Shown: positions 1 to 5,993, counted from the stretch's first letter. The stretch: DNA of 6,336 bases from Acidimicrobiaceae bacterium (GCA_003131945.1 PKWD01000184.1:3367-9702), one strand, 5' to 3'. Translations and numbers: made by a program. The notes: generated by a model not told the origin, from the sequence alone.

Positions 1-9
1 CAAGGGAGC

Positions 10-1149
10 GTGACGCCGCCTGCGGTACCGGGGGTCTGGCGGCAGGGGGACGATCGGGGCCGGCGACAGTTCGTCGCTGTGCCGGGAGACACAAAAACGG
101 GCACTGTTCTCGAGGGCGGCGGTTGGCTCCACGAGATCACGGTCGCCTACGAGACCTGGGGCGAGCTCAATGCCTCCCGGGACAACGCCGTGCTCGTTCT
201 TCACGCCCTCACCGGGGACTCCCATGCGGCCGGTCGGGCCGAGCCCGGCCACCTCACCGTTGGATGGTGGGACGATCTCATCGGTCCTGGTGCACCGATC
301 GACACGGACCGGTATTTCGTGGTCTGCCCGAACGTGCTCGGCGGCTGCCAAGGCACGACAGGGCCGGCGTCGCTCGGTCCCGACGGCGCACCGTACGGGT
401 CCCGATTCCCTCTCGTCACCGTCCGCGACCAGGTCGCCGTGGAGGTGGCTCTGGCCGACCAGCTCGGCATCGGTCGGTGGGCCGCAGTCGTCGGGGGCTC
501 GATGGGTGGCATGAGGGTCCTCGAATGGTGCGTGGCCTATCCCGACCGACTCAGCCGGGCCGTCGTTCTCGCCGTCGGAGCGGCGGCCACGGCCGATCAG
601 ATCGGCCTGTGCGCGCTGCAGATACGCGCCATCCGTTCCGATCCGGCCTTCAGCGGCGGCGACTACTACGACAAGGCCGACCGTCCGGTCGAGGGTCTCG
701 CCATCGCCCGGGGTATCGGTCAGATGAGCTACCGGACCGGCGACGAGCTCGAGAGTCGGTTCGGCCGGAGCGCCCAAGCGTCCGAGGACCCCCTCAAAGG
801 GGGTCGGTTCGCCGTCGAATCGTATTTGCAACACCACGGCGACAAGTTGACCGAGCGTTTCGACCCGAATTCCTACATCGTCCTCAGCGAAGCCATGAAC
901 AACCACGATGTGGGACGAGGACGCGGCGGCCTCAAACGAGCGCTGGCAGAGGTGCGGGCCGAGGTCACGGTGGCCGGGATCGCATCGGATCGTCTCTACC
1001 CCCTGAGCTTGCAGCAGGAGTTGGCCCGGCTCCTTCCCGGCGGCCGGCCCCTGTCCGTCATCGAATCAGCGTCCGGTCACGACGGTTTCCTGCTGGAGAC
1101 GGAGCAGGTCGGCGCCGTCATGGCCTTAGCCTTGGGAAAACGCGCCTGA
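10..1149 (+). CDS. metX: Homoserine O-acetyltransferase (MetX, alpha/beta hydrolase fold)
   Basis: This enzyme transfers an acyl group, normally acetyl from acetyl-CoA, to the hydroxyl of L-homoserine, the first committed step of methionine synthesis by direct sulfhydrylation. It is cytosolic. The 379 residues match the usual length of the family. The nucleophile elbow GGSMGGM places the catalytic Ser at residue 164; Asp327 (in IASDRLYP) and His357 (in SGHDGFLLE) complete the triad. The stretches VLHALTGDSH, GWWDDLIGPG and NVLGGCQGTTGP are MetX hallmarks. The start is a GTG at base 10. A GGGAG lies almost against it, too close for an ideal ribosome site, so a start upstream of the window cannot be excluded, although the N-terminus (VPGVWRQGDDRGRRQF) looks like a normal family beginning. 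In many actinobacteria metX follows metY, which would lie before this window. The acyl donor (acetyl or succinyl) cannot be decided by eye. Confidence 0.95.
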   Translation: MTPPAVPGVWRQGDDRGRRQFVAVPGDTKTGTVLEGGGWLHEITVAYETWGELNASRDNAVLVLHALTGDSHAAGRAEPGHLTVGWWDDLIGPGAPIDTDRYFVVCPNVLGGCQGTTGPASLGPDGAPYGSRFPLVTVRDQVAVEVALADQLGIGRWAAVVGGSMGGMRVLEWCVAYPDRLSRAVVLAVGAAATADQIGLCALQIRAIRSDPAFSGGDYYDKADRPVEGLAIARGIGQMSYRTGDELESRFGRSAQASEDPLKGGRFAVESYLQHHGDKLTERFDPNSYIVLSEAMNNHDVGRGRGGLKRALAEVRAEVTVAGIASDRLYPLSLQQELARLLPGGRPLSVIESASGHDGFLLETEQVGAVMALALGKRA

Positions 1150-1265
1150 CCAGCATGTTCCTCGGTCGAGCACGCCGCTGAGCTGATGGGCGGAGGTCGC
1201 CACCAGGCCCAAATACGAGCCCATGGAGGGATCTTCGGCGTTGACGGTCCAGACCGAGCGGTTTG

Positions 1266-3227
1266 ATGCCGATACGTGTGAACACGATGGCTAGGGCACG
1301 CTTGGCGAGATCCGGGGGACACGGGTTACCCGTCACCGATGGACCGACCTCCGAATCGGAGGAGGACCCCAAGGCGGCCGGATCAGGCTGGCACCCCGGA
1401 GTTCGGTTGATCCTCGTGCTCGTCGTCCTGCTCCCCGTGATCTCCACCGGGATCGTCCTCGGATCCGAAGGCGCGTCGGCCTGGACCTTTCGCCAGAGGT
1501 CCCAGGTGGTAGCCAAGGATGCAGCACAACTGCAGGTGGTGGCCTCCGCCCGCGCCCAGATGAACGCCTTGGAAGTGCCCATGTCGGCGGTGTCGTACGC
1601 CGCCCAGGTCGGCATAAGCGAGAGCGTCTTGGACGGCCTTCTCAAGCCGGCGGTCCCGTACGGAATCCAGCTGGCACACAGCTCGGACAAGATCGCCGCC
1701 ATCCCGACGTTTTCGTCCACACCGGCGTTGAAGGCGGATGTCGGCCAACTGCGTACCGTGATTCCGAGAATCACGGCCGACACCATCCCCTACGACGACG
1801 TCAACACGTTCTTGACGAAGATGGCAGCCGATATCGATAGCGTTTGGTACAGCGACTACAACAGGATGCAGACCGATATCGAGGCGTGGCAGCCGCCGGG
1901 ATCGTTCGAAGTGCACGCCGCGGCACTGCGTCAGACCTACGCCGCCTTTCTGGCCGGCGGTCGGGAGATCGAGGGGGGAATCTTTGTCCTCGAAGGCACC
2001 GGTCCTTCTGGCGCCAAGCAGGAACTGATCCAAGCCGTCGGCGATTTCCAGACGGCCACCAGCCAATTCGTCGGCCACCTCAGTCCTAAGGCTCAGGCGA
2101 CATGGAGCGCCATGCAGGGCAACCAAGCGGACAGGCACTTTGCCGCCAGCATCCAGCAGGGCCTGACCGTCGCCTTGAACGGCCTGCCGGCCCCGTTCCT
2201 GGGCAACCTTCAGTTCGCCGGCAGCTCCGAAAGAGCGGCTCTTCAGTATTTGACCGCCTTGAACAAGCTGGTCGATGCCGCGTCGCAGGACCTTCAGGAT
2301 TCGGCGCTGGCCCAAGCGACAACGGCCAGCCACCACTTCACGTACGAAATCGGCTTCCTCGGCTTGCTCGCCCTGCTCAGTCTCGGCGGCGTCATCGCCG
2401 CCGGTCGGGTACTCACCCGTCCACTGAAGCACCTGGCCGCCGCCGCCCGGCAGGTGCACAACGGGGAGTTCGATCTCGAACGGCTCCCCAATCGAGGTCC
2501 CCGGGAAGTGGTGGCGACGACGGCGGCCTTCAACGACATGGCTTCGACCCTGAAGGCGGTGGAATCGAAAACGGTGGCCCTCGCCACCGAAGACCTGGCC
2601 CACCCGGAGCTGCTCATCCCGTTGCCCGGTCGAACAGGTCGAGCCCTGCAATCGAGCGTCGACACACTGGCGGCCAGGATCCGCGAACGCGAAGTGCAGC
2701 GACAGCTACTGCACGACGCGGCGACACACGACCGACTCACCGGGTTGTACAACCGAGCCGCCGTGTTGGACTTTCTGACCAACGACGTGACCCGACGCCG
2801 GCAGGCGGGCGAGACGGTGGCCGTGCTCTTCATCGACCTCGACAGGCTCAAGCCGCTCAACGACACGTACGGACACGAGGCGGGCGATACGGCCATCCTC
2901 GTCACGGCCCAGGCACTGTTGGAGGCCACTTCCATTTGCGACGTCGTCGGACGCCTGGGAGGCGATGAGTTTCTCGTCGTACTGTGTCATGAGCACAGCA
3001 CGGACGGGAACGCCGTGGCCGGCCGGATTCACCGGACCATCGCCGAGCGCAGCATCCCGGTGCAGGGTGTGTTCGTTCCCCTTCAGGCCAGCGTGGGCAT
3101 TGCCCTGACACAGTGTGACTCGGCCACGGATCCGATGAAGCTCGTGCGCCAGGCCGACGAGGCCATGTACGAAGCGAAGAAGGTGGCGCGCGCCATCAGA
3201 GATCAGACGCCGGCGGCCCCGGGCTGA
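1266..3227 (+). CDS. Membrane-bound HAMP-GGDEF diguanylate cyclase
   Basis: Predicted to make cyclic di-GMP from two GTP at the inner face of the membrane in response to an extracytoplasmic signal. Domains in order, numbered from the ATG at 1266: a polar N-terminus; TM1 at about 47-66; an extracellular sensor region of about 290 residues, largely helical in look and of no family I recognise; TM2 at about 361-380; HAMP at about 380-432; a linker containing LPGRTGRALQSSVDTL, of a type common in actinobacterial receptors; and GGDEF at about 485-644, opened by HDRLTGLYNR. The catalytic loop GGDEF is intact at 565-569, with metal and substrate residues Asp524, Asn532 and Asp541. The inhibitory RxxD site is SICD here (Ser556-Asp559), so its Arg is missing. 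There is no EAL domain. The start is uncertain: TTG at 1263, ATG at 1266 and ATG at 1287 are in frame and none has a strong ribosome site. It lies 116 bp after metX and is probably a separate unit. Confidence 0.9.
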   Translation: MPIRVNTMARARLARSGGHGLPVTDGPTSESEEDPKAAGSGWHPGVRLILVLVVLLPVISTGIVLGSEGASAWTFRQRSQVVAKDAAQLQVVASARAQMNALEVPMSAVSYAAQVGISESVLDGLLKPAVPYGIQLAHSSDKIAAIPTFSSTPALKADVGQLRTVIPRITADTIPYDDVNTFLTKMAADIDSVWYSDYNRMQTDIEAWQPPGSFEVHAAALRQTYAAFLAGGREIEGGIFVLEGTGPSGAKQELIQAVGDFQTATSQFVGHLSPKAQATWSAMQGNQADRHFAASIQQGLTVALNGLPAPFLGNLQFAGSSERAALQYLTALNKLVDAASQDLQDSALAQATTASHHFTYEIGFLGLLALLSLGGVIAAGRVLTRPLKHLAAAARQVHNGEFDLERLPNRGPREVVATTAAFNDMASTLKAVESKTVALATEDLAHPELLIPLPGRTGRALQSSVDTLAARIREREVQRQLLHDAATHDRLTGLYNRAAVLDFLTNDVTRRRQAGETVAVLFIDLDRLKPLNDTYGHEAGDTAILVTAQALLEATSICDVVGRLGGDEFLVVLCHEHSTDGNAVAGRIHRTIAERSIPVQGVFVPLQASVGIALTQCDSATDPMKLVRQADEAMYEAKKVARAIRDQTPAAPG

Positions 3228-3492
3228 GAGACAGAGGCGGCGTGGCTGGACGACGTCGACGCCAAACGGTGGCGGGCGCCGTCCCCTCGGGGAGGATCAC
3301 CGCTCGCCGTTGCGCTCGAGCCAAGGGTGGACGGCCGCTACCTCTTTTGTGAAATCGCCGGCGGCCGGCCCCCGCTCGCGGGGTGCCAGGGCAACAGATA
3401 CCAAAATGGTGGACCACCCTGATACAAGGCGTGGTGAGGGCTCTCGGGGACACCGACCTCAGGGGCGGTATCGAGAGGGTGAGGCGAAAGGG
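3228..3492. other. Convergent intergenic region with GC-rich hairpins
   Basis: This gap lies between the 3' ends of the diguanylate cyclase (+) and the small membrane protein gene (-). The cyclase frame stays open for 64 codons past its TGA, to a second TGA at 3420-3422, but there is no convincing independent start and no domain is recognisable. It holds short inverted repeats at 3282-3293 (TCCCC/GGGGA), 3367-3387 and 3408-3418 (GGTGG/CCACC, followed on the minus strand by ATTTT). These probably serve transcription termination for the two converging units. Confidence 0.5.
3367..3387. terminator. GC-rich hairpin, candidate bidirectional terminator
   Basis: GGC-CCCCG pairs with CGGGG-GCC around a small CTCG loop, with one bulged T at 3384. 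It lies 139 bp past the cyclase stop and 105 bp past the end of the minus-strand gene. There is no U-tract on either strand, so it would be an atypical intrinsic terminator of the kind common in high-GC bacteria. It could also be just a stable stem. Confidence 0.35.
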
Positions 3493-3894
3493 CTACGACG
3501 CCAGATGCACGATGTCGCCCACCAACAGCGCACTCACCAGAACCATGACAGCGGCGTAAATCACGGTCATGCCCCATCGCCAGCGGTGGTCGTTGACCCA
3601 GAACCTCCTGATACCGATGACATCGAAGGTCAGCGCCAACACGGCGATGGGAATCCCGATGGCTGGACCGACTCCGGTCGCCAGCCCGAAGGCGGGCGTC
3701 GCAATGGGGAAAACTACATAGCTGAGCAGGCATCGCAGCGCCGAGAGGACGATCGAGAAGCTGAACATGCGGTGAACGGCTTCGTCCCCGACCGTCGACG
3801 GCCCCGGAGGAACGAAGAGTAGCCGGCGCATGGCGGTGTCGGCCCGCGAGCGGAACACGGGGGAGGAGTCGGGGGTGACGGCGACCTGGCTCAC
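3493..3894 (-). CDS. Small conserved actinobacterial membrane protein, three TM segments
   Basis: Function unknown. The chosen GTG start gives 133 residues. A polar N-terminal stretch with the segment LLFVPPGPSTVGDEAVHRMF precedes three hydrophobic helices: FSFSIVLSALRCLLSYVVFP, GVGPAIGIPIAVLALTFDVI and MTVIYAAVMVLVSALLVGDI. Between the second and third helices is a basic, aromatic loop, RRFWVNDHRWRW. This arrangement (one helix ending RCLLSYVV, then a glycine- and proline-rich helix, then RRFW..DHRWRW) resembles a family of short uncharacterised actinobacterial membrane proteins I recall only as hypothetical. The frame is open upstream to 4056, but that extension is arginine- and proline-rich with no family look. 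The GTG at 3894 sits seven bases after a TAGCGT hexamer, consistent with leaderless translation. ATG at 3831 is the alternative start. Its converging neighbour is a cyclic di-GMP synthase, with no evident functional link. Confidence 0.75.
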   Translation of the reverse strand: MSQVAVTPDSSPVFRSRADTAMRRLLFVPPGPSTVGDEAVHRMFSFSIVLSALRCLLSYVVFPIATPAFGLATGVGPAIGIPIAVLALTFDVIGIRRFWVNDHRWRWGMTVIYAAVMVLVSALLVGDIVHLAS

Positions 3895-3901
3895 GGCAAG
3901 A

Positions 3902-3907
3902 ACGCTA
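3902..3907 (-). promoter_or_regulatory. Candidate -10 hexamer TAGCGT for a leaderless transcript
   Basis: On the minus strand TAGCGT fits the actinobacterial -10 pattern TANNNT. Exactly seven bases (TCTTGCC) separate it from the GTG start at 3894. That spacing would put the transcription start at or next to the start codon. No Shine-Dalgarno sequence is visible before this GTG, which agrees with leaderless initiation. No good -35 hexamer is seen at 17-19 bp. Confidence 0.35.
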
Positions 3908-4211
3908 GGGCCCGGGGCGCCGCCGCTCCAGTCAGGGCGCTTTCGACCTTGCTCTGGCGACCACGCTGCCCCGAACCGAATCCACCAATTCAATTCCGAC
4001 GGGCATCTGTGACCGTCAAAATGTCCAGCCTCCCGATCGGGTCGGCACGGGGGCAAACCTCGTCGGGGACAGGCAGGACGATTCCACCTCGGTCACGGTG
4101 GGTGATCTTGTCGAGACCCGGAAACGGCCCTAGGAACCGAATTCCGTTGGTGGTACAGTGCCAATTGGGTTAGGCCATCGGGTCCGGCCCGCATCATCGT
4201 TGCCCCAGACC

Positions 4212-4242
4212 CTGGCGGCGCCAGCGCCGAGCGTTTCGCTCG
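4212..4242. repeat. Two adjacent short hairpins
   Basis: The first is CTGGCG-G-CGCCAG (4212-4224), an odd-centred palindrome. Three bases later comes CGAGCG-TTT-CGCTCG (4228-4242), a 6-bp stem with a three-base loop. Their closeness in an otherwise gene-free stretch suggests a structured RNA or a protein-binding site. No T-run follows on either strand, so a classic terminator is unlikely. Confidence 0.4.
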
Positions 4243-4410
4243 CACAGCAGCCAGATGGAAAGGGGGGAAGCGGAATATGTCATCACCTCGACAATTCCCA
4301 CTCCCTCTCCTCCGACCAGCCACACGTCGTGTGTCGATGGGTCACAAACTGTGCTCCGTCTCCGGTTCTCCGGTCCTGTCGGCTTCAGAGCGACACATGG
4401 CCGGTGCTTC

Positions 4411-4487
4411 TCCGGTTCCCTTTCCGCGCCGCAATTGACGAGCGCCGCCCCCCGCCGCTGGTCTCGGTGGTGCGGAAAGGGACCGGA
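4411..4487. repeat. Near-perfect 16-17 bp inverted repeat with 44-bp spacer
   Basis: The left arm at 4411-4427 (TCCGGTTCCCTTTCCGC) is the reverse complement of the right arm at 4472-4487 (GCGGAAAGGGACCGGA) except for one extra base. The 44-bp spacer contains an internal imperfect GC palindrome (AGCGCCGCCCCCCGCCGCT, 4440-4458). It could be a long RNA stem in the 3' region of the minus-strand oxidase transcript, or the ends of a tiny non-autonomous element. No target-site duplication is obvious beside it. Confidence 0.6.
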
Positions 4488-4521
4488 AACTTTGAGTCAG
4501 GAATCACAACCAGGGTGGCCC

Positions 4522-4537
4522 GGCGACTGAGGTCGCC
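4522..4537 (-). terminator. Hairpin just after the questin-oxidase-like gene
   Basis: GGCGAC and GTCGCC form a 6-bp GC-rich stem around a four-base loop, beginning only seven bases after the stop codon of the minus-strand oxidase gene. There is no U-tract. The position suggests transcript 3'-end formation or protection. Confidence 0.4.
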
Positions 4538-4544
4538 CAGGAAC

Positions 4545-5423
4545 TCATCTTTGCTGCGTTACCCGCTGGGCGGCGGCGATGAACGAGGGGTCATCGATCA
4601 GATTGAAGCCTCGCCGGCAGGCCTCGACCAGCTTCACCTGATGCGCGTCGCGGCTGGCCACAGCGGCCAGGGCCAAGCTTTCGTCCCACTCGGCCGTCGG
4701 ATCGGGCGTGACGACCGGGGCCGCACCTGTGTAGAGGGCGGCGTGTTCAGCCCGTACCTGAGCCAAGGCGGCCACCCTCGCCTCCGATGCGATGTGACCG
4801 ACCAGCAACTCGACGGCCATGGCTCCCGTGACGCCGTGCAGGTTGAAGATGCTCGGGTGGGCCACGTAGTGGAGCGCACCGTTGGCGGCCGCCCGGGTCA
4901 CGGCGCGGTCGACGGCCTCGTCCGGCGCCATCTCGGCTGGGGGACGGCCCGGTTGAAATCGGGCCGCCCAGTAGCCGAGAGCCCGAGCGAGTTCGGCCCG
5001 TCGCGCCGGGGTCTCGACCGCGTCAATGGCCCTGACGGCGTGGGCCGTCCGAATGGCGCCGTGGAAGAGGACGGTGGCAAGTCCCGGTACCAGCCGGGGT
5101 ACCCAGATCTCCACTGTGCGAGCCCATCCGTCGTCGGCCAGCGCCCGTTCGAAGTAGCCGACCCACTCCGGAAGCAACCGGTAGTCGCCCAGCGCGTCCT
5201 TCCATGCGGAGCCGCCAACACCTCGGGGCTCGGCGGGGCGGGCGCCTTCTCCCACCATCTCGGTGAACCAACGAGCCCATCGGTCGATTTGGTCCTCGCA
5301 GCCCAGCGCGGCCAGAGCTTCACAGGCCATCGGTCCATGGTTGACGAATCCGTTCGGCAGTTCGAAGTCCGATAGCGCCATGCGGTCGAAGGCTTCGTCC
5401 AGCGCTGGCGATGCGTCGCTCAT
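4545..5423 (-). CDS. Questin-oxidase-like protein (DUF4243 family)
   Basis: The family takes its name from fungal questin oxidase (GedK), which uses NADPH and oxygen to open the ring of the anthraquinone questin. Bacterial members are largely uncharacterised, so an oxidative role on a quinone-like aromatic is inferred here. The ATG at 5423 gives 292 residues and has GGAGAA just upstream; an in-frame ATG at 5450 is less likely. Family-like stretches in order: ELPNGFVNHGPMACEALAAL (21-40, His29), LPEWVGYFERAL (84-95), WVPRLVPGLATVLFHGAIRT (107-126, His121), HYVAHPSIFNLHGVTGAMA (185-203, His189 and His196) and DAHQVKLVEACRRGF near the C-terminus (259-273, His261). No GxGxxG Rossmann motif, signal peptide or TM helix is seen, so the cofactor is unclear and the protein is likely cytosolic. 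It is transcribed divergently from soxR, and its promoter contains the SoxR box, so activation by oxidised SoxR is expected. Confidence 0.88.
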   Translation of the reverse strand: MSDASPALDEAFDRMALSDFELPNGFVNHGPMACEALAALGCEDQIDRWARWFTEMVGEGARPAEPRGVGGSAWKDALGDYRLLPEWVGYFERALADDGWARTVEIWVPRLVPGLATVLFHGAIRTAHAVRAIDAVETPARRAELARALGYWAARFQPGRPPAEMAPDEAVDRAVTRAAANGALHYVAHPSIFNLHGVTGAMAVELLVGHIASEARVAALAQVRAEHAALYTGAAPVVTPDPTAEWDESLALAAVASRDAHQVKLVEACRRGFNLIDDPSFIAAAQRVTQQR

Positions 5424-5425
5424 GG

Positions 5426-5431
5426 TTCTCC
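5426..5431 (-). promoter_or_regulatory. Ribosome binding site deciding the oxidase start
   Basis: GGAGAA on the minus strand ends two bases before the ATG at 5423; the GGAG core is four bases away. It supports this start over the upstream in-frame ATG at 5450, which has no comparable site. Confidence 0.6.
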
Positions 5432-5482
5432 GTTCTGTCTTCCTCGGCACCCGACTGGCGCTTGTCTGCCATCAGCCTAAAT

Positions 5483-5500
5483 CCTCAAGTAATATTGAGG
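5483..5500. promoter_or_regulatory. SoxR box (operator)
   Basis: CCTCAAGTAATATTGAGG is an 18-bp dyad with perfect 6-bp outer arms (CCTCAA/TTGAGG). It matches the E. coli soxS operator CCTCAAGTTAACTTGAGG, recalled from memory, at 15 of 18 positions, and all three differences are in the centre. It stands 9 bp before the soxR start codon, so bound SoxR would also overlie soxR's own promoter. Confidence 0.9.
5490..5495 (+). promoter_or_regulatory. Candidate -10 of soxR inside the SoxR box
   Basis: TAATAT on the plus strand fits the -10 consensus well and lies wholly within the operator, 14 bp before the soxR ATG. This would give a very short leader and direct autorepression by bound SoxR. No good -35 is seen at 17 bp; TTGTCT at 5462-5467 is 22 bp away. 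The hexamer may simply be part of the operator. Confidence 0.35.
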
Positions 5501-5509
5501 TCAAGGCCC

Positions 5510-5962
5510 ATGCCGCAACTCTCTTCCGATATCCGCGCATTGAGCGTCGGTCAGCTCTCGGCGCGCAGTGGCGTGGCCGTGTCGGCATTGCACTTCTACG
5601 AGTCACGGGGGCTTATCGCCAGTCGTCGTACGACCGGCAACCAACGCCGCTACACGCGGGACATGCTTCGTCGCGTCGCCTTCATACGGGCGTCCCAGCG
5701 CGTCGGTATCCCCTTACGCACGATCAAGGATGCTCTCGATCAGCTCGATGACAACCGCACTCCCACCCGTCGTGACTGGGCGCGGCTGTCGGCGGCCTGG
5801 CGTGACGACCTGGACGACCGCATCGCGCAGTTGCAACGCCTGCGCGATCGACTGACCGGTTGCATCGGATGTGGTTGCCTGTCCCTTGACCGCTGTCAGC
5901 TCGCCAATCCCGATGACGTGCTCGGCCGGGAGGGATCCGGGCCCCGCAATCTTCCCGGCTGA
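5510..5962 (+). CDS. soxR: Redox-sensing transcriptional activator SoxR (MerR family, [2Fe-2S])
   Basis: A homodimeric DNA-binding protein whose [2Fe-2S] cluster is oxidised by redox-cycling compounds; the oxidised form activates promoters with overlong spacers. The 150 residues are close to the 154 of E. coli SoxR. The MerR winged helix-turn-helix covers about 11-80, with the SoxR signature SGVAVSALHFYESRGLI (20-36) and GNQRRYTRDMLRRVAFI (43-59). A dimerisation helix follows (about 88-117). The cluster loop CIGCGCLSLDRC gives Cys118, Cys121, Cys123 and Cys129, the exact C-x2-C-x-C-x5-C spacing. Between the third and fourth Cys it reads LSLDR, where E. coli has LSRSD. After the last Cys, QLANPDD replaces the enteric PLRNPGD. 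The start is the ATG at 5510, the only one giving a SoxR-like N-terminus; AAGG and GAGG lie just upstream. It is divergent from the questin-oxidase-like gene and shares its operator. No soxS is present, as usual outside enterics. Confidence 0.97.
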   Translation: MPQLSSDIRALSVGQLSARSGVAVSALHFYESRGLIASRRTTGNQRRYTRDMLRRVAFIRASQRVGIPLRTIKDALDQLDDNRTPTRRDWARLSAAWRDDLDDRIAQLQRLRDRLTGCIGCGCLSLDRCQLANPDDVLGREGSGPRNLPG

Positions 5963-5975
5963 AAGACGCCACGCC

Positions 5976-5993
5976 ACATCGCAAGATCGATGT
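5976..5993 (+). terminator. Weak hairpin after soxR
   Basis: ACATCG and CGATGT form a 6-bp stem with a six-base loop, 13 bases after the soxR stop. Further out, CCACA (near 5974) and TGTGG (near 6001) could close a larger, interrupted stem. There is no T-run, so assignment as a terminator is tentative. Confidence 0.25.

Larger units (their letters stand above)
3895..4544. other. 650-bp region without a convincing gene
   Basis: Open frames here are short, rich in Arg, Pro and Ser, and show no recognisable domain, so I call none. The region lies upstream of the small membrane protein gene and downstream of the questin-oxidase-like gene, both on the minus strand. It contains a perfect 10-bp palindrome CCCGATCGGG at 4032-4041, two adjacent hairpins at 4212-4242, a large inverted repeat at 4411-4487 and a hairpin at 4522-4537. 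A TACAGT hexamer at 4153-4158 on the plus strand looks like a -10 element but leads to no credible gene. A small untranslated RNA is possible but cannot be shown from sequence alone. Confidence 0.5.
5474..5504 (-). promoter_or_regulatory. SoxR-type promoter of the oxidase gene, 19-bp spacer
   Basis: Read on the minus strand, TTGACC (-35, 5504-5499) and TAGGCT (-10, 5479-5474) are separated by exactly 19 bp instead of the usual 17. Overlong spacers are the mark of promoters that MerR-family activators open by distorting DNA, and E. coli soxS also has 19 bp. The SoxR box lies between and partly over the -35. Transcription would begin about 45 bases before the ATG at 5423. Confidence 0.8.

Noticed and set aside
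1126..1290. Minus-strand open stretch with a protein-like segment (RSVWTVNAEDPSMGSYLGLV) across the metX-cyclase gap, possibly a decayed gene end.
   Set aside because: Only about 50 codons, no start with a ribosome site, overlaps the metX 3' end, and the WTVN match to glycerophosphodiesterase C-termini is too short. Several frames here look protein-like simply because of high GC. A translated search of the stretch would decide.
1383..2651. Minus-strand open frame of 422 codons.
   Set aside because: Antisense shadow of the diguanylate cyclase, with a Gly/Arg/Gln-rich translation and no recognisable motif.
3228..3422. In-frame extension of the cyclase for 64 codons past its TGA, suggesting readthrough or a recent stop.
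   Set aside because: Open stretches of this length are common at this GC content, the cyclase GGDEF domain is already complete, and the extension shows no recognisable domain.
3310..3822. Plus-strand open frame of 170 codons opposite the small membrane protein.
   Set aside because: The translation is very rich in Arg, Gly, Asp and His with no fold signs, whereas the minus strand encodes clear TM helices with a family-like loop.
4158..5375. Long plus-strand open frame of 405 codons.
   Set aside because: It is mostly the antisense shadow of the questin-oxidase-like gene, which has family motifs, a ribosome site and a regulated promoter. The plus-strand translation has no domain and poor composition.
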